Source: a virus. Taken from it: a DNA stretch of 40,728 bases. The stretch is taken from positions 1-40,728 of the IMG/VR virus record IMGVR_UViG_3300023697_000636; one strand, 5' to 3'. The notes under the pieces are model-generated. The model saw only the letters and a program-made list of their open reading frames with translations, did not search any database and was not told the origin of the DNA. A program made the translations under genes and the position numbers. Positions 33,509-40,728 of the stretch are shown one piece after another (position 1 is the stretch's first letter; each line of letters begins with the position of its first letter).

Positions 33509-36500
33509 ATGGCTTTCGTAGAAGCAGGTATTGTTTTAGGCTCTTTGACTGTATCTTGGGCTATGGTGGCTACAATCGCTTCTGTAGCATATCAAGTTCA
33601 ACAGTCAAAGAAAATGAGAAAAGCTGCTCAAGATGCAGCTGAGGCTCGAAAGGGTTTTGAGTTAGTTACAAATGGCTCAGCTCAATCATTACCAATTGTT
33701 TATGGTAGAGCTAAAGTAGGCGGCGCCCGTGTATGGCACAAGACATCCTCTAAATTTAATTATCAAGCAGGCGTTACAAATAAAACATTTTTAGCTGGTG
33801 GAGCGCCCTACGCAGCTACTACTCGCGAAGATGTAATCGACGGAGATGGTAATACTCAAATTGTCAATGTTCCAGCCAGTGCTGGAGCTACGCTTGATAA
33901 AAGTTGGAGTGGTGCTAATAATAAATTCTTGTTCTTTCAACAAGCTATTTGTCAGGCACCTATCAACGCAGTTTTAGATGTTATCATTAATGATGAATTC
34001 AGGTATAACGACACACGCTTTGGTGAAGGTAATGATAGCGATTTGAAGGCGGCCTTAAGGATTGATTGTGAATATTTTGGTCAAAGTGTAAACTCAGTAA
34101 TTGCAGCGAATGATCCTACCAGAGCTTCAGCTAAGTTTTCTGGCGCAGCAAATGCATCTGTTTGTATTGCTCTTAATCGTGATGACCCTCAGTTCAATGG
34201 CGTCCCTGATATCCAATTTATTATTGAAGGGCGTCCAGTAGGCTACATCAACGGCTCAGGGAATTCTGTAAGTTACTCTAAAACTTGGAATAGTACAACA
34301 AAACAGTGGACAGGCAGTAGTGCTTATACAACAAACCCCGTTCTATGCTTACTTGATTACTTGCTAGACAAGGCATCCGGTAAGGGTCTGTCGCTTTCAG
34401 AGATCGATCTACCATCTTTCAAGAAAGCTGCCGATGTCTGTAATACTATAGTGCTTAGTGGTGCCACAGTAGGTGGTAGCGTTTGGTTACCTACAGATGG
34501 CTCTAGGACTTCTAGCAGCCGCGATATACCTCTTTATGAATGTAATATTGTAATTGATACAGCTAAAGCAATTCGATCAAACATTGAGTCTATATTGGCT
34601 ACAATGGGTGATGCTCGTTTGGTCTGGTCTCAAGGTAAATATAAGTTGCTTTTACAGTATCCAGCTACAAATGAAGCAATTGATTTAGCTGGCACAATTA
34701 CAGAAGATGAGTTAGTCTTAGGTGCGCCTATTAATATTAAGTGGCCAAGCTCTTCTGATAGGTACAATAACGTAACAGTCAGGTATCATAATGAATCTGT
34801 AGACTTTCGAGAAGACTCTGTCAGTTGGCCCGCTAAGGTTGGTGGTACTTATAAACGTGGCATTGGTACACAAAAGTACAGTATCTCTTCTGGCAACCAT
34901 GGGACATCTGACGCAGCTGTTTTGCTGAATGACTTAGGTGTATGGTCAGGTGAGGCTAGCAGCTCTACAATGACTTGGTCATTTATTACTCAAGTAAGTG
35001 GTACACATACTATAAAATTTAGTGTAGATGATAGCGTAACAATTAGTGTTGGTGGCTCAAATTTTTCAGGGGGTTATAATACTATCCATACTGGTACTTT
35101 CAGTGCTTCAGCAAACACTGTAGTTACACTGACTGCTAATTGTACTGACACTGGTGGTAAACGTGGCTTCGCAGGCTATATTACAGGGCCGAATGGTGCC
35201 AGGGTTTGGGATACAAGGTCTGTAGCATACACCTCTTTCATAAACGTCGACACAACAACTCAGGCAACACTCTATAACACATTCTTGACTGAAGATAACA
35301 GTATTCAATTAGAGACTGATATTTTCGCTGAAGGCATTACAGACTATTATCATGCACTTGCTAAAGCTGAAGAGTTAGTGAGGACCAGTCGATCTGCATT
35401 CTCAATAACTTTCCAGTATTTGCTTAAGAGTAAGTTTTATGAGCCTGGCGATATTGTTAAACTTATAGCCCCTTCAATCAACTTCGAAGAAGGTGTATAC
35501 TTACGTATCACTGAACTGAAAGTTAATGAAAATGGTGTTTGTGACGTAACAGCCTCTAGATTTGACTATAGCCAACTGGCGTGGAACGTGGCAGATGATC
35601 AATACTTACCAGCTGTAAATCTGTACAATCGTGAGCTACCCGCCCCCGCTTGGTTAGTGTATTCTAATGAATCGACTATATACCTTAACTCTGCAGGTAC
35701 CTTGACTTGGGCGCCAGTGTTAGATAATAGAGCTATTGGCTATATTATCTATGCAGCAAAAACTGGTAGCTACGATGAGCGTGGTATGCCCTTGTTTATT
35801 GAAATAGGTCGGGCAGCGTCAGACAAAGAGCTCTTCGAACTGCCAGCCCTCACTTTTGAAGCTGGTATCTTTGGTATTAAAACCTATGGTGCAAATGGCC
35901 TTTTAAGTAAGATGACTATGAGTCAATCAGGTACCTTACTACAAGGTGAGCCGCCACCAACGCCCATTTTACTAACTTGTGTAGCTTCTGAAACTAAGCC
36001 TGAAGTACTACTAACTTGGCAAGTCCCAGGTACACGGGATATGGAGCAACAAGGGGGTGGCCAAACAATTACAGTGGGTTACAAGAATCACGCCTTAACC
36101 ACTATCTGGCGCTCGAAGACTACAAACATTGCAGATGCTAAGAAAATTGGAGAATCAAAAGGTAATGATTATACTGATACAGACGCTGAATACGGAGAGT
36201 TGACATATTGGATTAAATATGTAACAACAGGTGGTAGAACTAGCGCCCCTTCAAATGCAAAGACAGCTTCTTTTAAAGTCACTGATGGTGCGGGTAAGGA
36301 CACTACACCTCCACCCGCACCTTATGACTTGACTGCAACAGACGGCTATAATTATATACCATTAAATTGGTCAAACCCTGTACATAATATTGGTGGAGGC
36401 CATGACCATAGTATAGTATACGCTGCAAAATGGACTGGCACCACAGAGCCTGTGTTTGGTCAGGCAGTTATAGTTGCAAAGCCTACAGACCCTTATTATT

Positions 36501-37543
36501 CTTTCTTTGCAAATCTTGGTGAAAAATATACCTTCTGGATTAAAGAGGTTAGCAAAGGTGGAGGTATTTCTACAGGGGCTGCAGGGCCGGCAACTGCAAG
36601 TACGGCTGTTGATGTTGCTAAGATTATTGCAGCGTTGTCTGGCCAGATAACTGAGAGCCAGCTTTCTCAAGCTTTAAATACAAAACTTACAGACTTACAA
36701 ACAGGTGTAACTACAGCCACCACTACCGCCAACAATGCGTCCAGTCAAATAACAACAGTTGCAGCAGTGGCGAACTCAGCAAGTAGTACAGCAAATAGTG
36801 CTAGCAACACTGCTGGCAATGCTTACGCAGCTGTTCAAACAGAAACAACAGCAAGGATAAATGCAGATAATACCTTATTTGCACAGTATACTGTAAAGCT
36901 TGATGTCAATGGTTATATTGCTGGCTATGGCCTTGTAAATGATGGCGCCACATCAGCTTTTGGGGTACGTGCTGACCGCTTTTGGATAGGGAGCCCTGGA
37001 GCTTCTTCATCTTACCCGTTCATTGTAGATAGTGGTGGTGTGTATATCAATGATGCATATATCCGTAATGGTACAATAACTAGCGCTAAGATTGGTAATG
37101 CAGCAATTAATAATGCTCATATCAATGACTTACAAGTGACTACTCTTAAAATTGGAGCAAATGCAGTAACTCAAGCTAAATTCTGGAGTCATAGCTGGTC
37201 TACGGCTGTAAATGGTATAAGTGAAGTTGAAATTTTTAGTGTACCATTCAACATTGCAGTTGATAATTCTAAGATGATTATTATGGCGGCTACTCCGCTA
37301 TATGTCAGTGATTCTACATCAGTTGCTGTCAGGCTCATCGTCAAAATTGATGGTGTAACATATACTGAGATTGGAGTAACTAGTGACGGCACCTCTAATA
37401 CGGTTTTTGCAAATTGTGGAGCTGAAAATGTAACTGCAGGAAATCATACGGTTTCTGTATTTCTTTCAGAAGTCGCACCTTGGTTAGGCTATAAGCCTCT
37501 TAATGGGAATCTCTCTGTAACAATTATAGGAGCTTTTAGATGA
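33509..37543 (+). CDS. J-like tail tip / host specificity protein with inserted lectin-like domain
   Basis: This 1344-residue protein starts with a hydrophobic segment (about residues 8-30). The PIVYGRAKVGGARVW motif follows, diagnostic of J/TipJ central tail fibres. Residues of about 475-575 (GVWSGEASSSTMTWSF, FSVDDSVTISVGG) resemble a PA14-type or similar beta-sandwich insertion, while the hub domain resumes after it (FYEPGDIVKLIAPS, ITELKVNENG). Two or three fibronectin-III-like domains span about 720-1020 (one opens PPAPYDLTATDGY near 931). A heptad Ala/Ser/Thr segment and a C-terminal domain with RADRFWIGSP and YINDAYIRNGTITSAKI (the DUF1983/gpJ C-terminal type) follow. It binds the receptor or holds the fibre at the tail tip. 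Confidence 0.87.
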   Translation: MAFVEAGIVLGSLTVSWAMVATIASVAYQVQQSKKMRKAAQDAAEARKGFELVTNGSAQSLPIVYGRAKVGGARVWHKTSSKFNYQAGVTNKTFLAGGAPYAATTREDVIDGDGNTQIVNVPASAGATLDKSWSGANNKFLFFQQAICQAPINAVLDVIINDEFRYNDTRFGEGNDSDLKAALRIDCEYFGQSVNSVIAANDPTRASAKFSGAANASVCIALNRDDPQFNGVPDIQFIIEGRPVGYINGSGNSVSYSKTWNSTTKQWTGSSAYTTNPVLCLLDYLLDKASGKGLSLSEIDLPSFKKAADVCNTIVLSGATVGGSVWLPTDGSRTSSSRDIPLYECNIVIDTAKAIRSNIESILATMGDARLVWSQGKYKLLLQYPATNEAIDLAGTITEDELVLGAPINIKWPSSSDRYNNVTVRYHNESVDFREDSVSWPAKVGGTYKRGIGTQKYSISSGNHGTSDAAVLLNDLGVWSGEASSSTMTWSFITQVSGTHTIKFSVDDSVTISVGGSNFSGGYNTIHTGTFSASANTVVTLTANCTDTGGKRGFAGYITGPNGARVWDTRSVAYTSFINVDTTTQATLYNTFLTEDNSIQLETDIFAEGITDYYHALAKAEELVRTSRSAFSITFQYLLKSKFYEPGDIVKLIAPSINFEEGVYLRITELKVNENGVCDVTASRFDYSQLAWNVADDQYLPAVNLYNRELPAPAWLVYSNESTIYLNSAGTLTWAPVLDNRAIGYIIYAAKTGSYDERGMPLFIEIGRAASDKELFELPALTFEAGIFGIKTYGANGLLSKMTMSQSGTLLQGEPPPTPILLTCVASETKPEVLLTWQVPGTRDMEQQGGGQTITVGYKNHALTTIWRSKTTNIADAKKIGESKGNDYTDTDAEYGELTYWIKYVTTGGRTSAPSNAKTASFKVTDGAGKDTTPPPAPYDLTATDGYNYIPLNWSNPVHNIGGGHDHSIVYAAKWTGTTEPVFGQAVIVAKPTDPYYSFFANLGEKYTFWIKEVSKGGGISTGAAGPATASTAVDVAKIIAALSGQITESQLSQALNTKLTDLQTGVTTATTTANNASSQITTVAAVANSASSTANSASNTAGNAYAAVQTETTARINADNTLFAQYTVKLDVNGYIAGYGLVNDGATSAFGVRADRFWIGSPGASSSYPFIVDSGGVYINDAYIRNGTITSAKIGNAAINNAHINDLQVTTLKIGANAVTQAKFWSHSWSTAVNGISEVEIFSVPFNIAVDNSKMIIMAATPLYVSDSTSVAVRLIVKIDGVTYTEIGVTSDGTSNTVFANCGAENVTAGNHTVSVFLSEVAPWLGYKPLNGNLSVTIIGAFR

Positions 37544-38091
37544 ATCGATATAAATGCGACGATTATGGCTTTGTAACATCTTGGGGTGCTTTTGAAGAAA
37601 CCCCAAATACATTTCCGGATAGTTCTAATATAGGTTTACCATATGGTCAATTTAAATTTAAAATATTAGAAGGTTGCCTAGTTGAGACCGCTGTTCCAAA
37701 TTTTCCTCCATCAAAATGGCACAGTTGGATAAATGGTGAATGGGTTGATCAGCGCTCTTTAGAAGACGCTAAGCTAGAGAAACGAGCAAAGTTAAACTCT
37801 GAAAGAGACTATAGAGAAATACTTCCGATAGAAGTGAATGCTAAGTCTTTTGATGCAGATAAGGCAAGCTTACAAAGGATGCAGTTATTCCTGGCTTCTG
37901 GTCTGATAGGCGTACCTTGGACATTAGCTGACAATACCACTATGATTGTTAGTAAGGAAGAAATTTTAGCTGTTGTATCATCAGTTGCGCTTAGAGCAAA
38001 CTCTTTGCATACCATTTGTAAATTGCTAAAATCCACAGTAGATAACGCTATAACTGTTTCTGAAGTTGATAATATTTCATGGCCTGTATAA
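37540..38091 (+). CDS. Tail fibre assembly-like protein (DUF4376-like)
   Basis: This 183-residue protein has an N-terminal variable part ending WHSWINGEWVDQ. The C-terminal domain has the DUF4376 pattern: KRAKLNSERDYREILPIEVN, then FDADKASLQRMQLF, GVPWTLADNTTMIVSKEEI and ALRANSLH. Such proteins are encoded behind tail tip or fibre genes and act in fibre assembly or as fibre accessory domains. ATGA overlap with the J-like gene indicates coupled translation. Confidence 0.75.
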   Translation: MNRYKCDDYGFVTSWGAFEETPNTFPDSSNIGLPYGQFKFKILEGCLVETAVPNFPPSKWHSWINGEWVDQRSLEDAKLEKRAKLNSERDYREILPIEVNAKSFDADKASLQRMQLFLASGLIGVPWTLADNTTMIVSKEEILAVVSSVALRANSLHTICKLLKSTVDNAITVSEVDNISWPV

Positions 38092-38564
38092 AACTAGTAA
38101 CTACTGGCGTTGAAATTGCCAGGTGTGTAGATATATATCTAAACATAGCTGAGCCATTCATGGACATAGATCGCTCGGTGTCTATAGCTAATTTAACAAC
38201 TGCTGTGAAGCTTAAAAAGTTTATGGCTGTTAAATACATAGGTAATGAAATACAGGCCTGGCTATTCGCGGATCGAGTTAAACTTATTCATACAAACTCA
38301 ACAAACTTTCAACAGTTTTATTATGCTTCTAAAAATACAGGAGTCAAAGCTGTCAGAGATGTTATAGATATGCATGAATATTTTTATAGCAATGCCCCCC
38401 GTGATTGTAAGTATGTAGTTTCTCCAGGTAGCCCCTTTGATGAAAAGAATACGTTCACCCGTATTCTGGAGTCTCGGGGTTGGACACGCCGTGGGCATAC
38501 AGCCTACAGAGTGGCCCACGCTGGGCCAGAAACTGCCCGAGTCGGGGTCGTGACGCCGGGCTGA
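38079..38564 (+). CDS. Hypothetical protein, possibly acetyltransferase-like, with foreign-looking 3' end
   Basis: This 161-residue protein overlaps the previous gene by 13 bp. The central part (AVKYIGNEIQAWLFADR, NAPRDCKYVVSPGSPF) and a final ILESRGWTRRGHTAYRV segment recall GNAT-type small phage proteins found near fibre genes, but no acetyl-CoA motif is clear. Base composition changes abruptly near residue 130: the last 30 codons and the following 40 bp are strongly G+C-rich while the first part is AT-rich. The homology-like pattern continues a little into the G+C-rich part and is lost from about GPETARVG on. Either the gene end was replaced by recombination or the stop is not native. Confidence 0.5.
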   Translation: MACIKLVTTGVEIARCVDIYLNIAEPFMDIDRSVSIANLTTAVKLKKFMAVKYIGNEIQAWLFADRVKLIHTNSTNFQQFYYASKNTGVKAVRDVIDMHEYFYSNAPRDCKYVVSPGSPFDEKNTFTRILESRGWTRRGHTAYRVAHAGPETARVGVVTPG

Positions 38565-38606
38565 GGTCTCGGTGACGGTCAGCATCCGCGCTCGAACCTG
38601 CTTGCG
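38465..38606 (+). other. G+C-rich, highly self-complementary island
   Basis: About 140 bp are strikingly G+C-rich in an otherwise AT-rich window, spanning the 3' end of the preceding gene and part of the intergenic space. Stems visible by eye: TGGCCCA-CGC-TGGGCCA (38512-38528); CGTGGGC (38490-38496) with GCCCACG (38514-38520), which excludes the first; GCCCG (38535-38539) with CGGGC (38557-38561); GCTGA (38560-38564) with TCAGC (38579-38583). A structured RNA or a recombined insert are both possible. No known ribozyme, tRNA or riboswitch core was recognised. Confidence 0.55.
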
Positions 38607-38713
38607 TAAATTTCACGATAGCCTTTAACCAAAAAGAGTAAACGAGTTGAACTTTCAGAAACTCAAATTTATTACAACTCAATATGTAATGAGTTCTGAG
38701 AGTTCACTTTATC

Positions 38714-38751
38714 GTTTACACATAAATTAACCCTTAACCCGTGAGCCCTAT
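38714..38751 (+). promoter_or_regulatory. Conserved operon-head element, copy before the holin gene
   Basis: GTTTACACATAAATTAACCC (38714-38733), 7 nt, then GTGAGCCCTAT (38741-38751): the same two blocks as at 18132-18168. This copy lacks the upstream GGCTCAC and TTATGTG arms that make the scaffold copy part of a nested palindrome. What is conserved is therefore the linear sequence and not the fold, favouring a double-stranded DNA or promoter site. About 53 bp separate it from the holin ATG. Confidence 0.6.
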
Positions 38752-38804
38752 ATGACTATTTAGGTCATAAGTAGGTTAGTCATTGGATTGATGAAAAGAA
38801 TAAC

Positions 38805-39338
38805 ATGGCTCCCTTTTTGGTACCCTTGATTGCCAGTGGAATGGATATCTTAGCTAAAGCTGTAACTAGCAAAGGTAAAGATTGGTTAGAAGAGAAAACA
38901 GGAATTGACCTTGAGAAGGCTTCGTTATCAGAGGCCGACTTGATGAAGTTAAAACAATTCGAAATGGAGCATGAAGAAGAGTTCCAGAAAATCTCTTTAG
39001 ATAGTCGTAAATTAGATGCTGAACTAGAAAAAGCATATTTAGCTGATGTTAATTCAGCGCGTAATATGCAAGTCGAGGCACTTAAACAAAATGATTTATT
39101 TTCAAAACGGTTCCTATACTACTTTGCAATTGCATGGTCAGCTATTACAGCAACTTACATTTTCGGTATTACGTTCCTTACTGTGCCTGAAACTAGTGTA
39201 CGATTTGCTGACACCATCTTAGGTGTTTTAATGGGTACAATCATTGCCCAGATTGTTAACTTCTTCTTTGGCTCATCAAAATCTTCTCAAGACAAGAATC
39301 AAGTTATTGCTGAGATTAGTGCTAGGAGTGACAAATGA
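38805..39338 (+). CDS. Holin (3TM / GTA-type)
   Basis: This 177-residue protein has a short hydrophobic N-terminal helix (APFLVPLIASGMDILAKAV), a long charged cytoplasmic coiled region containing WLEEKTGIDL and ADVNSARNMQVEAL, then two strong membrane helices (FLYYFAIAWSAITATYIFGI; ILGVLMGTIIAQIVNFFFG) and a Ser/Lys tail. This matches the GTA_holin_3TM-like arrangement. It stands first in the lysis unit behind a conserved promoter-like element, and its stop overlaps the endolysin start (ATGA). It would permeabilise the inner membrane to release or activate the endolysin. Confidence 0.85.
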   Translation: MAPFLVPLIASGMDILAKAVTSKGKDWLEEKTGIDLEKASLSEADLMKLKQFEMEHEEEFQKISLDSRKLDAELEKAYLADVNSARNMQVEALKQNDLFSKRFLYYFAIAWSAITATYIFGITFLTVPETSVRFADTILGVLMGTIIAQIVNFFFGSSKSSQDKNQVIAEISARSDK

Positions 39339-39661
39339 ATTTAGGCCAACATCAACAGTTGTTTTCTAGGCATGTGTGTTTTCTGCTTCAGAAAGCCTTT
39401 AGTCTTGGATATGAAGTACGTTTTGGTGAAGCTCAACGAACTGAAGATATGCAAGCTATTTATGTTAAGACTGGTCGGTCTAAGACAATGAATAGTATGC
39501 ACTTGAAGAAGTGCGCTGTTGACTTACACTTCACTAAAGATGGTGTATTGTGTTACCCACCTGAGCTTGGCAATTACTGGGAATCTCTTGATCAGTTGAA
39601 TCAATGGGGTGGTAATTGGAAAAACTTCAAAGACCAGCCACACTTCCAGCGTACAGTTTAA
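39335..39661 (+). CDS. Endolysin, M15-family peptidase
   Basis: This 108-residue single-domain enzyme carries the metal-binding pattern of M15 (VanY / L-alanyl-D-glutamate) peptidases: SMHLKKCAVD with H56 and D63, and a final PHF with H103, plus a FGEAQRT opening and WESLDQLNQWGGNW before the last histidine. It cuts peptide cross-bridges of peptidoglycan. No signal sequence or wall-binding domain is present, as expected when a holin releases it in a Gram-negative host. ATGA overlap with the holin gene. No obvious spanin gene follows. Confidence 0.88.
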   Translation: MNLGQHQQLFSRHVCFLLQKAFSLGYEVRFGEAQRTEDMQAIYVKTGRSKTMNSMHLKKCAVDLHFTKDGVLCYPPELGNYWESLDQLNQWGGNWKNFKDQPHFQRTV

Positions 39662-39666
39662 TAATC

Positions 39667-39690
39667 GCCCTCTTTGAGGGCTTTTTATTT
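39667..39690 (+). terminator. Rho-independent terminator after the lysis genes
   Basis: A six-base stem, GCCCTC with GAGGGC around TTT, is followed by TTTTTATTT. It closes the late transcription unit; the genes beyond are small accessory genes and tRNAs. Confidence 0.92.
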
Positions 39691-39740
39691 GCGGAAAATC
39701 TGGTATCTTATATGAAAGGCCTTCAAGGTGAAGGTTTAAC

Positions 39741-40007
39741 ATGAAAGGTATTATGATTATCTCTAAAGATGAGCTGATCAAGACTAGCTGTACTGAAGAC
39801 TATAAGAGGGTGAATGAACGACTCATTGATGCAATTAGTAAAGGATTACCGTATGCACGCTTCGATCTTCTACGAGAAGGTGGAGAATGGGTATGGTGCT
39901 CTTTTACTGAAACGCAACTTGTAGCTTTGCTTCGAGAAGCAGGTTATCACGTCTTTGTGGAAACAAGAGCGCGAATCCCTTACACGTTAAAAGTTTACTG
40001 GAAGTAA
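39741..40007 (+). CDS. Small hypothetical protein, intact paralogue
   Basis: This 88-residue mixed alpha/beta protein starts MKGIMIISKDELIKT and has RLIDAISKGLPYARFDL in the middle. It ends with TETQLVALLREAGYHV followed by a strand YTLKVYWK. The following broken gene shares this plan, so it belongs to a small two-copy family in this phage. Its ribosome site (GAAGG) lies within a perfect hairpin CCTTCA-AGG-TGAAGG (39720-39734). It begins a new unit after the lysis terminator. Function unknown. Confidence 0.7.
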   Translation: MKGIMIISKDELIKTSCTEDYKRVNERLIDAISKGLPYARFDLLREGGEWVWCSFTETQLVALLREAGYHVFVETRARIPYTLKVYWK

Positions 40008-40009
40008 TC

Positions 40010-40279
40010 ATGACTAAATTTGGTATTACAAAAGATGAGATGAGATGAGAGCAATTGCAGAAGGTGCTAAACTCTTAAAAGCAATTGAAGCCTTCATAAG
40101 AGCTGCAGCACTTCGTGGTTGCTTTGTTTTTCTCTGTTTGGCTAGACGAAGGTTCTGATGGGACTGCTTACAAAGGCTGTCCAGTTAATGAGTTAATAGC
40201 CGCTATTGTGTGCGAAGGTTTCGGTTGTGAGTTAATTGGAAGCACAGGCGCTGGATACGAGCTTACAATTTCTTGGTAA
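40010..40279 (+). pseudogene. Frameshifted paralogue of the 39741-40007 gene
   Basis: Reading from ATG 40010 gives MTKFGITKDEMR and then TGA (40046-40048). The block ATGAG is present three times in tandem (40035-40049); removing one copy keeps the frame open into AIAEGAKLLKAIEAFIRAAAL. A second shift of one base, most easily in the T-rich run near 40126-40134, then joins the frame VWLDEGSDGTAYKGCPVNEL to CEGFGCELIG, ending YELTISW. The reconstructed protein has the same layout as the neighbour: ITKDE start, central helix, a strand, NELIAAI helix, final Y-x-L-x-x-x-W strand. It is therefore a decayed gene with two compensating shifts, or two sequencing errors. Confidence 0.7.
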
Positions 40280-40286
40280 ACAAGAG

Positions 40287-40375
40287 GCCTCTATGGTGAA
40301 ATAGGTAGACACAACGGACTTAAAATCCGTCGCTTAGAGATAGGCATACCGGTTCGATTCCGGTTAGAGGTACCA
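40287..40375 (+). tRNA. tRNA-Leu (anticodon TAA)
   Basis: A complete cloverleaf is visible by eye. The acceptor is GCCTCTA with TAGAGGT (one G-T pair), and the D stem is GTG/CAC. The anticodon stem ACGGA/TCCGT encloses the loop CTTAAAA (anticodon 40321-40323). A long class II variable arm and the T arm ACCGG-TTCGATT-CCGGT follow, then discriminator A and an encoded CCA. It reads UUA, a codon used heavily in this AT-rich phage. Confidence 0.95.
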
Positions 40376-40380
40376 TCAAC

Positions 40381-40456
40381 GCACTTGTAGCTCAATGGTT
40401 AGAGCAGTGAACTCATAATTCATTGGTTACTGGTTCAAGTCCAGTCGAGTGCACCA
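40381..40456 (+). tRNA. CAT-anticodon tRNA, most likely tRNA-Ile2 (AUA-decoding)
   Basis: The acceptor is GCACTTG with CGAGTGC, and the D arm GCTC/GAGC. The anticodon stem GTGAA/TTCAT has loop CTCATAA (anticodon CAT at 40414-40416), the T arm is ACTGG-TTCAAGT-CCAGT, and CCA is encoded. The core (AGTGGTTAGAGCA-like D arm, TTGGT variable loop, CTGGTTCAAGTCCAG) resembles, from memory, the E. coli minor isoleucine tRNA whose C34 becomes lysidine, more than elongator tRNA-Met. A methionine identity is not excluded. Confidence 0.88.
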
Positions 40457-40471
40457 ACTTAATGTAACATC

Positions 40472-40690
40472 ATGTCTGACAATTTACTTTTTAGCATTCT
40501 TCGTATCATGTGTGAACTCCGGATTCATGCCAGAAAATTGGCTAAACTCTCGGGGGACGACTGGAGAAAAGTCGAAATGGTGCTTGACGGGAAAGAAACA
40601 TCTACGCGTAACTTTAAATCAAAGGATCTTATCGAATGTTTGGAATTACACCAAGAGCTGCGAGATGCTCAAACGTATGTAAGTCACTAG
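40472..40690 (+). CDS. Small hypothetical protein after the tRNAs
   Basis: This 72-residue product is helical and charged (LRIMCELRIHARKLAKLSGD, IECLELHQELRDAQTYV), without membrane segments or known motifs. The start has no strong ribosome site; an overlapping frame beginning inside the tRNA at 40449 is rejected in its favour. Function unknown. Confidence 0.5.
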   Translation: MSDNLLFSILRIMCELRIHARKLAKLSGDDWRKVEMVLDGKETSTRNFKSKDLIECLELHQELRDAQTYVSH

Positions 40691-40728
40691 GGCTTATTTT
40701 AATGGGATTGCTCTTATTTTGTACAGAG

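Noticed and set aside
38560-38606. Possible tRNA or hammerhead ribozyme in the G+C-rich island (GGTTCGAG on the minus strand, CTGAGG on the plus strand)
   Set aside because: The T-arm-like GTTCGAG has no pairing flanks, and the hammerhead core (CTGATGA with GAAA) is absent.
40449-40682. Open frame beginning inside the second tRNA
   Set aside because: Start codon lies in the tRNA acceptor end, and the frame overlaps the better supported 40472-40690 gene.
40701-40728. Start of a further gene at the window edge (ATG 40701, MGLLLFCTE)
   Set aside because: Only nine codons are visible and there is no clear ribosome site, so it cannot be supported.

Overview
The window is the structural and lysis half of a tailed double-stranded DNA phage. 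Every gene reads rightward, packed end to end with many ATGA or TAATG overlaps. A lambda-like tail set (major tail tube, G/GT frameshift chaperone, a 3054-residue tape measure, a J-like tip protein) and the absence of sheath or contractile baseplate genes indicate a siphovirus. A single-domain M15 endolysin without a wall-binding domain, a 3TM-type holin and a tRNA resembling the E. coli lysidine-dependent isoleucine tRNA suggest a Gram-negative, probably gammaproteobacterial host. The DNA is AT-rich. I cannot name the phage or the host.

Layout. 1-251 is a non-coding AT-rich leader with a duplicated motif. 252-2580 holds the small terminase, a small unknown gene, an HExxH metallopeptidase-like gene and the large terminase. 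2581-10436 is a virion surface and tail-fibre cassette lying between terminase and portal. 10439-11807 holds a permuted NlpC/P60-like hydrolase, two membrane proteins and a small protein. 11809-20124 is the head module: portal, a 20-residue ORF, the 1555-residue fusion, scaffold and major capsid protein. 20135-23144 holds connectors, tail tube and tail chaperones. 23187-38564 holds the tape measure, tail tip proteins and fibre-assembly genes. 38805-39661 is holin plus endolysin. 39741-40728 holds small accessory genes, one broken paralogue and two tRNAs.

The outstanding feature is the 13412-18079 product. Its N-terminus carries a SPP1 gp7 / Mu gpF-type minor head domain. Its C-terminal half carries all the signature motifs of a T7/N4-family single-subunit RNA polymerase: DxRxRxY, DxxxSGxQ, RxxxK(x7)YG, HSxD and HD. 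This implies an RNA polymerase built into the capsid and probably delivered with the DNA, as in phage N4, but in a long-tailed virus and fused to a head morphogenesis protein. Two operon heads, before the scaffold and before the holin, share a conserved element of about 37 bp that is a candidate phage promoter.

Most gene assignments come from motif and synteny recognition by eye. No database search was run.
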